This document shows positions 17,801-26,076 of a DNA stretch of 64,000 bases, in pieces. A model generated the notes under the pieces. That model searched no databases and had not been told where the DNA came from. It saw nothing but the letters and a program-made list of their open reading frames with translations. The translations under genes and the position numbers were made by a program. The stretch is from Bradyrhizobium sp. CB1015 (GTDB taxonomy: Bacteria > Pseudomonadota > Alphaproteobacteria > Rhizobiales > Xanthobacteraceae). The first letter of the stretch is position 1. Every line of letters begins with the position of its first letter. The stretch covers positions 620,001 through 684,000 of the forward strand of contig NZ_CP104174.1 in assembly GCF_025200925.1 (NCBI RefSeq), given 5' to 3'.

Positions 17801-19971
17801 GCGAGCCGATTGATCTCGCATTGGAGACGACCCGCTTCGAGCTTGGCTTCCTGTTCCGTCTCGTCGATGGGGGCCTCGAACTTTCCGTTGAATACGATTC
17901 GGGGCGCTTCGAACGTTCCACGGTGTGCCGATATGTCGGGCATTGGCTCACGCTCGCACAGGCTGCGCTCTCCGACCCCTCAGTGCCGCTTTCGCGTCTG
18001 CCTCTTTTGACGTCGATCGAACGGGCAAGCATTTTGGAGCGCTGGAACGACACCGCGGCGGGCTACGACCGGACGCGCTCGATCCATTCTTTTTTCGAGC
18101 AGCGCGTACGTCTCGATCCCGGCGCGCTCGCGCTGACAGCTCCGAACGTCACCCTTACTTACGGCGAACTGAACGACCATGCCGATCGCCTGGCGCGCGC
18201 GATCCGGGCGATTGCCAGGAGACCCGGTGCAAAGATTGGGATCTTCTGCGATCGGAGTCCAAGTCTGATCGTCGGGATGCTCGCCGTGCTCAAAGCCGGC
18301 TGCGCCTACGTTCCTCTCGATCCGGACATCCCCCCGGCGCGGCTCTGCATGATGTTGCAGATTGCCGAGGTGGCCGTCGTCGTTACCGAAGCTTCCTTGG
18401 GAGCACGTGCCGCAGCGCTTTGCACCGCCAACGGGACCGACATTCCGAGCCTGATTGTGGGCGGCGAATACGGAGAAATGCCCAACGACATGGATCCGAT
18501 TCTGCCGACCGATGTGTCGTCGGAAGCCCTTGCATATGTGATCTTCACGTCGGGAACGACTGGCGTGCCGAAAGCAGTCGCCGTGCGGCATCGACCCGTC
18601 GCCAACCTGATTGAATGGGTCAACAACACCCATGGGGTAGGCCCGAACGACCGCCTCCTGTTCGTAACCTCGGTGGCGTTTGATCTTTCCGTCTATGACG
18701 TTTTCGGGATACTCGCAGCTGGTGCATCGATCCGCATTGCCAGCCGAACCGACATCAAGGATCCAAGCAAACTTGCAACCATTCTGCAGTGTGAGCCGAT
18801 CACGTTCTGGAATTCGGCGCCGATCGTCCTCGATCAATGCGTCCCGTATCTCCGCGCGGCGACACCTGGCGCGCTGCGACTCGTGTTCCTCTCCGGCGAC
18901 TGGATTCCGGTCGGACTACCCGGCCGTCTACGTGCAATCGTTCCGCCCGTCGAAGTCATCGCACTTGGCGGGGCAACTGAGGCCGTCGTGTGGTCAAATT
19001 TCCATCGCGTGAAGGAGATCAGGCGCGGCCAGAACAGCATTCCCTATGGACGGCCCATCCAGAATGCCCGCTACCACATACTGGATCGCAACCTCGAACC
19101 CGTGCCCATCGGCGTGCCAGGCGATCTCTACATCGGTGGTGAGGTGCTCGCAGACGGCTATTTCGGCGATGCCGAGTTGACTGCGGAGCGGTTCATACGG
19201 GATCCGTTCCATGCCCAGCCCGGAGCACGGCTGTACCGCACCGGCGATCGGGCAAGATACGGGGAGGACGGCGTCATCGAGTTTCTCGGACGCCTCGACA
19301 CTCAGGCGAAGATTCGCGGGCATCGTGTTGAAGCCAGCGAAGTCGAGGCCGTGCTCGCGGCGCAAGTTGGTATCCGCTCGGCACTGGTCACGATCGAAGG
19401 GGATCGTTCGGATCGCTGGCTGTGTGGTTATGTCGTGCCGAACAGCGCGGCCCCAGGATTGGTAACGGCTTTGCGCTCGGCGCTGCGTGCGTGCCTGCCG
19501 GAATACATGGTTCCGGCAGCGATTGTCGTGCTGGACGAGTTTCCGCTGACGCGCAATGGGAAGATCGACCGCGTGCGCCTGGCGGCCTCACGCATGGCTT
19601 CCGAGATCGGCGATGACAGTCATCATCCCTCGACACCCGTCGAAAGGATGATCGCGGAAATTTGGTGCTCCGTCCTGAAGCTCGATCACGTGGGCGTTGA
19701 TGATAATTTCTTTGATGTCGGGGGCAATTCGGCGAGGCTGATTCAGGTGCACCAGGCGATCGAGACCAGGAGTCGCCGACGCGTGCCAATAGTCACGCTG
19801 TTCCAGCGCACGACGATACGTGCACTGTCGGAGTGGCTCGCCATACCGTCGCCGACGACGGCATCTGTATCCGACGAGGCGAGCCAGCGGCGTTCTGCCG
19901 GCCAGCAAAAGCTTGCGACCTGGAGACGGCGCCACGTCGCGGCTCGTCGATCCGAAGCGGAGCGTGGGTGA
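14887..19971 (+). CDS. NRPS: A(Ala)-PCP-C-A(Cys-like)-PCP
   Basis: About 1,694 residues from ATG 14887, which overlaps the previous stop. An upstream ATG at 14731 lies within the previous gene and is rejected. Domains: A1 with YTSGSTGRPKG near 167; PCP with GGHSLLA near 546; C with HHIAVDG near 738; A2 with TSGTTGVPKA near 1220; and PCP with GGNSARL near 1612. The A1 pocket reads D-L-F-N-N-A-L-T-Y, which I recall as an alanine code (microcystin-type). The A2 pocket reads D-L-Y-N-F-S-L-V-W and carries the SGDWIP and LGGATEA features of cysteine A domains, but the C domain before it is an ordinary one, so this residue would not be cyclised. No epimerase or thioesterase is present. The final PCP must pass its chain to the next synthetase. 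Confidence 0.93.
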   Translation: MACEPSLEAKNPQAPRVNCLHALVLDQADRTPDRVAVRARDGALTYRELASRARSLARQLRFSGVETETPVGVLLPRLRNLPVGLLAVMASGGAYVPLDPAHPDERMGFLLQDCQAPVVVTTATLAGRLAGSSARAITIDSLDTSFDGKAGAALEEHSGPDRLAYIIYTSGSTGRPKGVMIEHRNAAALLAWAHQEYSETELSRVVAATSITFDLSVFEIFAPLSCGGSIDIIDDGLAFAHWPDRIHATLLNTVPSIMREIIELDALPPKLPVVNLAGEALPRGLVEAIWRRCPQCRVYNLYGPSEDTTYSTGGIVLPTDACPTIGRPLTGRQVYVLNEQGVPVGEGDIGQIYVGGPGVARGYWRHPELTEQAFVPDIGSNAGRSMYRTGDYARVLPDGRLLFLGRKDDQIKLRGYRVHLSEIDAAVRAHSGVAEAATVAVDDERRGTFLRCAVRLRDGTCLSQVQNWVAERLPGYMAQLDWIELEVLPRLPNGKVDRTALRVGFLSGPRRGNAPPEGAVETRLARLWSDLLGLTPIFREDTFVALGGHSLLAARLSARIRESFGVDIPGSRLLRFPTLRAQAELLGSAGLDENAPIPEFNKPNGPAPCSFAQQRMWILDRLLPGSSRYNIPLAFRLSGPVNVEALSSALQCLLDRHPVLRTTYNEEAGELRQTVCFPPGDLLSRADVSQQDCSAAWSAALRLATSFVRRAFDLAREPPFRALLIEVTAHERLLVLSTHHIAVDGSVDLLIDELSHAYADALARSSRESTGTRRTYIDYAVWETGRVSVEGALAPALTYWSSRLADPPPPLNVPSDRARTGPTRGLGARYSCRLSRALFDQLYALIRARDVSLFQTLLALTWAFLSRLCDQEDLCVAAPLADRPHPALQGVVGNFVNTVILRGSLGGDPGFQAILDQARQRTIEAIEHGSFPFDKIVEAIPGSRHAEGVPFANIMVSLQQHETNLKLEGVYGEPIDLALETTRFELGFLFRLVDGGLELSVEYDSGRFERSTVCRYVGHWLTLAQAALSDPSVPLSRLPLLTSIERASILERWNDTAAGYDRTRSIHSFFEQRVRLDPGALALTAPNVTLTYGELNDHADRLARAIRAIARRPGAKIGIFCDRSPSLIVGMLAVLKAGCAYVPLDPDIPPARLCMMLQIAEVAVVVTEASLGARAAALCTANGTDIPSLIVGGEYGEMPNDMDPILPTDVSSEALAYVIFTSGTTGVPKAVAVRHRPVANLIEWVNNTHGVGPNDRLLFVTSVAFDLSVYDVFGILAAGASIRIASRTDIKDPSKLATILQCEPITFWNSAPIVLDQCVPYLRAATPGALRLVFLSGDWIPVGLPGRLRAIVPPVEVIALGGATEAVVWSNFHRVKEIRRGQNSIPYGRPIQNARYHILDRNLEPVPIGVPGDLYIGGEVLADGYFGDAELTAERFIRDPFHAQPGARLYRTGDRARYGEDGVIEFLGRLDTQAKIRGHRVEASEVEAVLAAQVGIRSALVTIEGDRSDRWLCGYVVPNSAAPGLVTALRSALRACLPEYMVPAAIVVLDEFPLTRNGKIDRVRLAASRMASEIGDDSHHPSTPVERMIAEIWCSVLKLDHVGVDDNFFDVGGNSARLIQVHQAIETRSRRRVPIVTLFQRTTIRALSEWLAIPSPTTASVSDEASQRRSAGQQKLATWRRRHVAARRSEAERG

Positions 19972-20017
19972 AGCCGCATATACGCGGATGGTGAGGGCTG
20001 GCGAACGGAGGGACCGC

Positions 20018-20620
20018 ATGGAATCTCAGATTCCGATGGTCGAAGGTTACAGAGCTGCACTGATAAGGCTGGGGGCTCACAAGATTGCCCACCAGGATGA
20101 GACACTGATTGACCATCTCGAGCGTACTTGTCGAATCCTGCAGAGAATGCGCTGCGCCGAGCACGTCTGCGTAGCCGGCCTGTTCCATGGGGTTTATGGC
20201 ACCCAGGCGCTTCATGCCGAACAGGTCGAGGCGCTCCCCGAGGGGCGCCGTGACGAAGTTCGGGCCCTTATCGGCGAGGACGCCGAGCGACTTGTCTTCA
20301 GCTTCTCCGTGATGAGTTACGACTCACTTGGCCGAAGCCTCCGCAGCGTCTTGCGTCCCGGCGGCCAGCCTAACCTGTGCGACCGGCGAACGGGTGGAGC
20401 AGTCCCGATGACCCGCGCGCAGTTCGACGAGCTTCTTCAGCTGAAACTCGGCGATGTCCTTGCCCATATCCCTGCCCGGCACACTCATTCGCAGCTCGAT
20501 ATGGCTGCCGAATATGGCGCATTCTGGCAAATGGTCGCGGAGCATCTCGGGGCGGACGCGGTGGAAACCTGGAACGAGATTATCGGAGGCGTCCTTTGGA
20601 TACGGCCGGAACGGCATTGA
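20018..20620 (+). CDS. DUF6817-like protein inserted between NRPS genes
   Basis: About 200 residues from ATG 20018, with GGAGG 6 bases upstream. The longer frame back to 19820 runs into the NRPS gene. Visible features are IAHQDETLIDHLERT, then CVAGLFHGVYGT, then RDEVRALIGEDAERLVFSFSVMSYDSL. This spacing of His/Asp residues recalls the small DUF6817 family that often accompanies NRPS genes and looks like a degenerate HD-type fold. A second part (about 130-200) has HTHSQLDMAAEYGAFW. Its activity is unknown. It overlaps the TTG start of the next NRPS gene by 25 bases, so the two are co-translated. A role in processing or hydrolysing a carrier-bound intermediate would be inference. Confidence 0.72.
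   Translation: MESQIPMVEGYRAALIRLGAHKIAHQDETLIDHLERTCRILQRMRCAEHVCVAGLFHGVYGTQALHAEQVEALPEGRRDEVRALIGEDAERLVFSFSVMSYDSLGRSLRSVLRPGGQPNLCDRRTGGAVPMTRAQFDELLQLKLGDVLAHIPARHTHSQLDMAAEYGAFWQMVAEHLGADAVETWNEIIGGVLWIRPERH
20585..20598 (+). promoter_or_regulatory. Ribosome site for a TTG start
   Basis: GGAGG at 20585-20589 is 6 bases before TTG 20596, in frame with the third NRPS. The frame is open further back to 20377, but only inside the DUF6817-like gene, and no ATG or GTG is better placed. A second TTG at 20617 is possible. Confidence 0.6.
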
Positions 20621-23600
20621 ATGAAGAGTGCTGGGAGGGCTATCGGCTCTCGCGCCAACAGGAACGGCTGTGGGCGCTCTCGCGAAGCCAGAAGATCGGC
20701 CGGAGCGTGGCCCAGATCGAACTCGACGGCCAACTCGATCGCGCCGGGCTGGTCGGCGCACTCGGCGATCTCGTCGAAAGGCACGAGATATTGCGTACAT
20801 CGTTCAGACCGGTGCTCGGCGGCAAGAGTCCCGCGCTGATGGTGATAGGCGAGGACGTCGCGCCGGCGCTGAGCGACCTCGATATCAGCGGGTTCGCCCG
20901 CGACGCTCAGGCGCAGATCATTTCGGACTATCTTCGCTCCGAACGGAACTGCCCGGCAGGTGGCCGGGAGCTGGAGCCGACGCGGTTCACGCTGTATGCC
21001 CTGGCGCCAAACCGCCATACGTTGGTCGTGAGCGCGCCAAGACTGTGTCTCGATGCGTCGTCGTTGGCCATGTTCTTCCAGAAGCTCGGCGATGCGTACC
21101 TGGCCCGTCGGCGCGGGCAGCCGGCGCACGCCGGGGAGATCGTTCAATATGCTGACTTCGCGCAATGGCAGCTGGAAAGCGGGGCCCTGGAGCTCGCCGA
21201 TCCGCATATCCAGCCTGAGACGAAACGCGCGGTGCCCCCGCTCCATTTACCGCTTGAGCTCGTTGGCCGCGCCGGTGAATACGCCACCGTGCCGTGGACA
21301 GCACCAGGCGGAACGCTTTCGCTGCTCTCCGAAATAGCGTGTCGGAACGGGACAACGCCCGAGGTTGCCCTGCAGGCGTGCTGGCAGGCCGCACTCTGGC
21401 TCGTGAGCGGCCGGCCCGAGCAGGTGATGGTGGAAACCAATTTGGCCTGCCGTCCGTTTGGGGAACTCGCAGAGGCGCTCGGGTGCTTCGAAACGCATGT
21501 TCCGATCGGCATAGAATTTACTGCCGAGTCCACGCTTGACGATGTCGTGGCCGCTGTTGCGATGAAACTCGATCTCGAGCTTGCGTGCCATCACGGTTCA
21601 GCCGCTGATTGCGCAAGTGTAGGCTCAGAGATCGAGCATAAGATCGGCTTCACATATTCGGCGAGATCTGAGCGAATCGAAGCGGACTCGTTGGTGCTGA
21701 CGCTCTCAGGAGCGCAATCCTGGTCTGAATCCTTCAAGCTCCATCTCGGTTGCGAAGCCGTTGGTCGAAGCCTGATGCTCACGATACGGTACGTGAAACA
21801 AGGTTTTGCTGAAGCAGGCATCGATGCGATCGCCCATGCCTTGCGCGCGGTGATCGGCGCCGCGGACGCTCCGGACCGCCACCTCGACGAACTGGCGCTG
21901 CTGGATGAAGGTGCAGCTGCTCAGGTGGTGGCGTGCTGGAATTGGCGGCGTGGGTCCCTTGCCGGACCGGCCCTATGGCATGATGCCTTTTCGAGGCAAG
22001 CGGCGCGCGAACCCGAGGCCCTGGCCGTCGTCTATGAGGACAGGCAATGGACCTACTCGGAGCTTGATCGATTTACTAATCGGATGGCCCGTGCGTTGCG
22101 CAAACGGGGCGCCGGGCCGGGTTGCCTTGTTGGTCTTTTGCTGGAGCGGTCGGATTTTGCAATCGCCAGCATGATTGCAATTCTCAAGGCAGGTGGCGCT
22201 TATTTGCCGCTGGACCCCGCACTGCCCTCGCATCGGCTCTCAGTCATCGTCCGGCAGGCCTCACCCGTGCTGCTCGTCACCGATGCAGCCGGCACGCGGG
22301 CCGGATGCTTCGATTTGCCGTCGCTGAGCGTCAATTCCGATCGCAGCGAGATCGAGAACGAGGACGACGCTGCGCTCCCCACGAGCTTCGATTCCCGGAG
22401 CCTTGCCTACGTGCTGTTCACCTCCGGATCGTCCGGTGCGCCGAAGGGCGTCATGATCGAGCACCGGCATTTGATGCATTATGTGGACGGTCTCATCGAT
22501 CGCCTCGGGATACGCGAACCGGCGCGATATGTCGCGCACGGCACGCTGTCTACCGATCTCGGAAATACCACGATACTTGCCTCGCTCTGTTCGGGTGGAG
22601 TGCTCGATGTCTTTCCGGTCAACATCTCTTCGGACCCCCAAGCACTTGGAGCGCGGCTCGCTGCCGGTCGCTACGACGTCCTCAAGATCACACCGTCCCA
22701 CTTGGCTGCCCTTTGCGCCGAACACGAATCGCCTGCAAACCTGATGCCTCGGCGTCATCTGATACTTGGCGGTGAGGCTTTGAGTTGGGGCCAGCTACGG
22801 CTGTTTCGTACTTTCGCGGGTGGATGTCGGATTTTCAATCATTACGGGCCCACCGAGACCTGCGTCGGCGTCGTTGCCGGCGACGTCACGACTGACCGCG
22901 GCTCCGGCTTGACCTGCGACTTGGCTTGCGATCTGGCGTCGACCGTGCCGCTCGGTACCCCCTTGAGGTATGCGCGCACCTACGTTCTCGATCACCGAGG
23001 CCGACCCGTGCCACTTGGCGTGACAGGCGAGCTGTGGATCGGAGGCAAGACCGTCGCGCGTGGCTATGTCGATCTGCCAGCAGAGACTTCTTGCCGCTTC
23101 TTGTCTGATCCGTGGGGCGAAGACCCGGACGCTCGTATGTATCGCTCCGGAGACCTCGTCAGGCAACTTCCGGACGGGAGAATTGAGTTTCTTGGACGGG
23201 CCGACCGCCAGACCAAGGTGCGCGGATTCCGCGTAGAACTGCCCGAGATCGAAGCTGTCATGCAGCAGCATGAAAACGTCGCTGCCAGCTTCGTCGTCGA
23301 AGCAGGCGAATCCGGTGCCGTGCATCTTGTAGGCTACGTCATCGCCGCGGACGGTACCACGGGGCCAGCCGATTGGTTACGGCCATTCCTGAAGAGTCGT
23401 CTTCCGGAATTTATGATTCCGAGCCATTTGATTGCACTTGCACGCTTTCCCCTGACTGCTGCCGGCAAGATCGACAGGGCCATGCTTCCCGACCCGGAGA
23501 CAATCCGAAATGCGAGTTCAGGCCTATCCGCCGCGCCGCGAACTAAAACAGAAATTGCGGTAGCAGGAATATTCTCCGAATTGCTTTTATTAGATCGGGT

Positions 23601-23781
23601 AGGAGTAGGGGACGATTTCTTCGAAATCGGCGGGCACTCACTGTTGGCGACCCGACTGCTCTCGCGGCTTCGGGCCGCGTTCTCGGTCGATCTCAGCCTG
23701 AGAGCCGTATTCGAAAATGCGACCGTAGAGGGACTGAGTGCCGCAATCGACTCAAAGAGGGGGCACAAACATGACTTATAA
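20596..23781 (+). CDS. NRPS: degenerate C*-A(Asp)-PCP
   Basis: About 1,061 residues. The N-terminal ~420 residues have condensation-domain shape (LSRQQERLWALS, LVERHEILRTSF), but the expected HHxxxDG near residue 147 reads SAPRLCLDAS, lacking both His residues and the Gly. Condensation by the usual mechanism is therefore doubtful. A domain: LLFTSGSSGAPKG-like core near 608 and HYGPTETCVGV; its pocket reads D-L-T-K-I-G-H-V-G, close to the aspartate code of surfactin-type synthetases. PCP: GGHSLLA near 1012. The chain ends after the PCP with no thioesterase or reductase. The next gene is a SyrP-like hydroxylase, a family known to act on PCP-bound aspartate, so this module probably supplies beta-hydroxyaspartate. 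The degenerate domain may instead be a docking or partner-recruiting platform. Confidence 0.9.
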   Translation: MDTAGTALNEECWEGYRLSRQQERLWALSRSQKIGRSVAQIELDGQLDRAGLVGALGDLVERHEILRTSFRPVLGGKSPALMVIGEDVAPALSDLDISGFARDAQAQIISDYLRSERNCPAGGRELEPTRFTLYALAPNRHTLVVSAPRLCLDASSLAMFFQKLGDAYLARRRGQPAHAGEIVQYADFAQWQLESGALELADPHIQPETKRAVPPLHLPLELVGRAGEYATVPWTAPGGTLSLLSEIACRNGTTPEVALQACWQAALWLVSGRPEQVMVETNLACRPFGELAEALGCFETHVPIGIEFTAESTLDDVVAAVAMKLDLELACHHGSAADCASVGSEIEHKIGFTYSARSERIEADSLVLTLSGAQSWSESFKLHLGCEAVGRSLMLTIRYVKQGFAEAGIDAIAHALRAVIGAADAPDRHLDELALLDEGAAAQVVACWNWRRGSLAGPALWHDAFSRQAAREPEALAVVYEDRQWTYSELDRFTNRMARALRKRGAGPGCLVGLLLERSDFAIASMIAILKAGGAYLPLDPALPSHRLSVIVRQASPVLLVTDAAGTRAGCFDLPSLSVNSDRSEIENEDDAALPTSFDSRSLAYVLFTSGSSGAPKGVMIEHRHLMHYVDGLIDRLGIREPARYVAHGTLSTDLGNTTILASLCSGGVLDVFPVNISSDPQALGARLAAGRYDVLKITPSHLAALCAEHESPANLMPRRHLILGGEALSWGQLRLFRTFAGGCRIFNHYGPTETCVGVVAGDVTTDRGSGLTCDLACDLASTVPLGTPLRYARTYVLDHRGRPVPLGVTGELWIGGKTVARGYVDLPAETSCRFLSDPWGEDPDARMYRSGDLVRQLPDGRIEFLGRADRQTKVRGFRVELPEIEAVMQQHENVAASFVVEAGESGAVHLVGYVIAADGTTGPADWLRPFLKSRLPEFMIPSHLIALARFPLTAAGKIDRAMLPDPETIRNASSGLSAAPRTKTEIAVAGIFSELLLLDRVGVGDDFFEIGGHSLLATRLLSRLRAAFSVDLSLRAVFENATVEGLSAAIDSKRGHKHDL

Positions 23782-24793
23782 CGGCGGACGGCCGTCGGCA
23801 TCGGCTCTTATCGCATCGCGGCGCAAACCCCTCCGGATTTCGACCGAACGGTTGGTTGCCATCGAACCGCTCGCCGGGTCGGACACATGCTTCGCGCTCA
23901 TGCGTCCGCGCCTTCCTTCACTCTCCGTTGCCGAGTGGACCATTGCCAATCGGGAGAGCCTAGAGCGGGAGCTGCAAATTCGTGGCGCCCTGCTGCTACG
24001 CGGGTTCGACAACACCGATGCGGCGGGATTCGAGGCATTTGTTCGCGCGAGTTCGGGTCCTCTACTCGAATATGACAACCGCTCGACACCCCGTTCGCGC
24101 GTAGCTGGGCGCGTATTTACTTCGACTGAGTATCCCGCTGATCAGGTGATCCCTCAGCACAATGAGATGTCATATGCAGATGTTTGGCCGCGCCGCATCT
24201 ATTTCAACTGCGTAATTCCGGCCGAAACTGGCGGTCAGACGCCGCTCGCCAACGGCGCCCGCGTGCTGGCAAGGATACCTGCTGATGTGCGGGGTCGCTT
24301 CGAACGGCATGGTGTCCTGTATGTGCGCAATTATGGACAGCGCTTCGACTTGCCCTGGCAGGAGGCGTTTCAGACCGATAACGCGGCAGTTGTCGAGGAA
24401 TATTGCCGCGAACACCGCATCGAATTCGAATGGCTGCCGGAACAGCGGCTGCGTACTAGGCAGGTGAGTCAGGCTACTGCTGTTCATTCCGAAACTGGAC
24501 AAGCCGTTTGGTTCAATCAGGCCCACCTGTTCCATGTTAGTGCGCTGCACGACGAGATTCGCATTGAGCTCGAACGCCAATTCGCTCCGGAAGATTTACC
24601 CCGCAATGCGTACTACGGGGATGGATCGTCCATCGACGTGGAGACTCTCGCGATCATCCGCGCGGCGTATGCGGCTGAGGAATTGGTGTTTACCTGGGAA
24701 GTCGGCGACATCCTGATTGTCGACAACCTCTTGATGTCGCATGGACGCCGATCGTATTCCGGACCACGCCGGATCCTCGTGGCGATGACATGA
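23771..24793 (+). CDS. SyrP-like Fe(II)/2-oxoglutarate dioxygenase, probable aspartate beta-hydroxylase
   Basis: About 340 residues from ATG 23771, with GAGGGGG about 8 bases upstream. It overlaps the NRPS gene by 11 bases. TauD/TfdA-family features are ALLLRGFDNTDAAGF near 85, the metal motif H-x-D/E in IPQHNEMSYADVWPR near 135, and the distal His and Arg in LLMSHGRRSYSGPRR near 330. SyrP-type members hydroxylate aspartate tethered to an NRPS carrier protein, and the neighbouring A domain reads as aspartate-specific, so sequence and context agree. The product would carry beta-hydroxyaspartate, a good iron(III) ligand in many siderophores. A chain-alpha-hydroxylase acting on another residue is the alternative. 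Confidence 0.82.
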   Translation: MTYNGGRPSASALIASRRKPLRISTERLVAIEPLAGSDTCFALMRPRLPSLSVAEWTIANRESLERELQIRGALLLRGFDNTDAAGFEAFVRASSGPLLEYDNRSTPRSRVAGRVFTSTEYPADQVIPQHNEMSYADVWPRRIYFNCVIPAETGGQTPLANGARVLARIPADVRGRFERHGVLYVRNYGQRFDLPWQEAFQTDNAAVVEEYCREHRIEFEWLPEQRLRTRQVSQATAVHSETGQAVWFNQAHLFHVSALHDEIRIELERQFAPEDLPRNAYYGDGSSIDVETLAIIRAAYAAEELVFTWEVGDILIVDNLLMSHGRRSYSGPRRILVAMT

Positions 24794-26076
24794 GGGTCGG
24801 TCAAATGTTTGAAGGTGCGCGTCGGGAGATTGAGTACGCCTACGACAATGTGGCGTTCTTCCGCGCGCACATGGAGGTGCGCGGTCTCACCCCCGGAGAC
24901 ATTCGCGCGCCCGGCGACATGGCCCTGATTCCGCCGACCCGGAAAGCGGACTACAGGCGCAACTACCCTGCCGGCGTTCTTGCGCGCGGCTACACTCTCA
25001 ACGATCCCAAGGTCTTGCGCTTTCAGAGCTCCGGCAATTCGGGTGAGCGACTGAACAGTGCCATTCTTCTTTACGATCTCGCCCGGCGTCAGGCCACAAG
25101 CCTAGCTGTTAATCGTAGATTCGACACACTGTGGCGTCCCGGGGCTAGGCCGCGGGCGTGCCGGTACGCGCCGCCAAACTGCTCGGATGTCGAATGCGCG
25201 ACGGGGCTCTCGAGTATGGCCGACCGGGTACTGGCCGACGGCACGCTGGTATTGCCGGTAGCTCACGATTTGCTCGCGACGCCGCCGTATCTCGTCCAGC
25301 AAGCGCTCGACGAGATCGCAGCTCACGACCCCGAAATGCTAGTGGTCGATCCGACGCACCTCGCGTTCCTAATCCGGCGAGCACGAGAGACTGGACGTTC
25401 GATCCGCTCGTCTCGCAAGCTCCACGTGATATGCGGCTATACCTTACTCACGCAAGTAGCCCGCCGGCAGATTGCAGCCTTTCTCGGGACCGACGTGCCC
25501 ATCGCGGACATGCTGGGAATGTCCGAACTCGGCTACCTGGGGTTCGAGTGCCATGAAGGCAATCGCCATATCAACAATCAGGATTTCTATGTTGAATTTC
25601 TGACGCCCGTCGGCCCGGCAGCGCCAGGGTCAGTTGGCGAGTTGGTCGTCACCACGATTGGCGACGCGCTTCTGCCGCGTATCCGTTATGCGACGGGCGA
25701 CCTGTACCGGCTTGTCGGCACATCGTGCTCGTGCGGATCCGATTTGCCCGTTGTTCGCATGGAAGGACGTGCGAGCCAAGTGATGCACGGCCTTGACGGC
25801 TCAATGCTGACGCCCCTCGCTGTGGACGAAATCGTGGGCGAAGCGCCCTTTATCGACGTTTACAGGTTTGAGCAGGACGAGGCTGGCAAGTGCGTGTTTC
25901 GCTATATCCCTGGCGGGGCAGCCGATCGTCAATCCAAGCAGCTGCTGAAGCAGAATCTGGCCGACGCGCTCGGTGGGGCAGCTATTGAGCTTGCCGAAAC
26001 GCGATACATTCCGGCCGACCGAAGCGGCAAGTTTCTATCCTGCATATCGACGTTGTCAAGCGGAGGATATCATTGA
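24790..26076 (+). CDS. PaaK-like adenylate-forming enzyme
   Basis: About 428 residues. The phosphate-binding loop is FQSSGNSGER near 79. Later come GYTLLTQVARR, ADMLGMSELGYLGFECHE near 240, RIRYATGDLYRL and the CSCGSD cluster near 320, as in phenylacetate-CoA ligases. Such enzymes activate a carboxylic acid as acyl-AMP. It sits between a dioxygenase (ATGA overlap) and a cysteine desulfurase (TTGA overlap). It could load an acid starter onto the first KS module, which has no loading domain, or activate an acid to receive sulfur. An alternative start at ATG 24805 has the better upstream GAGGGTCGG. Confidence 0.82.
   Translation: MRVGQMFEGARREIEYAYDNVAFFRAHMEVRGLTPGDIRAPGDMALIPPTRKADYRRNYPAGVLARGYTLNDPKVLRFQSSGNSGERLNSAILLYDLARRQATSLAVNRRFDTLWRPGARPRACRYAPPNCSDVECATGLSSMADRVLADGTLVLPVAHDLLATPPYLVQQALDEIAAHDPEMLVVDPTHLAFLIRRARETGRSIRSSRKLHVICGYTLLTQVARRQIAAFLGTDVPIADMLGMSELGYLGFECHEGNRHINNQDFYVEFLTPVGPAAPGSVGELVVTTIGDALLPRIRYATGDLYRLVGTSCSCGSDLPVVRMEGRASQVMHGLDGSMLTPLAVDEIVGEAPFIDVYRFEQDEAGKCVFRYIPGGAADRQSKQLLKQNLADALGGAAIELAETRYIPADRSGKFLSCISTLSSGGYH
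26062..26075 (+). promoter_or_regulatory. Ribosome site for the TTG start of the desulfurase gene
   Basis: GGAGG at 26062-26066 is 6 bases before TTG 26073. The TTG overlaps the stop of the PaaK-like gene as TTGA. Confidence 0.7.

Noticed and set aside
23400..23781. Terminal thioesterase domain on the third NRPS
   Set aside because: The chain stops about 45 residues after the PCP serine; no GxSxG segment is present.
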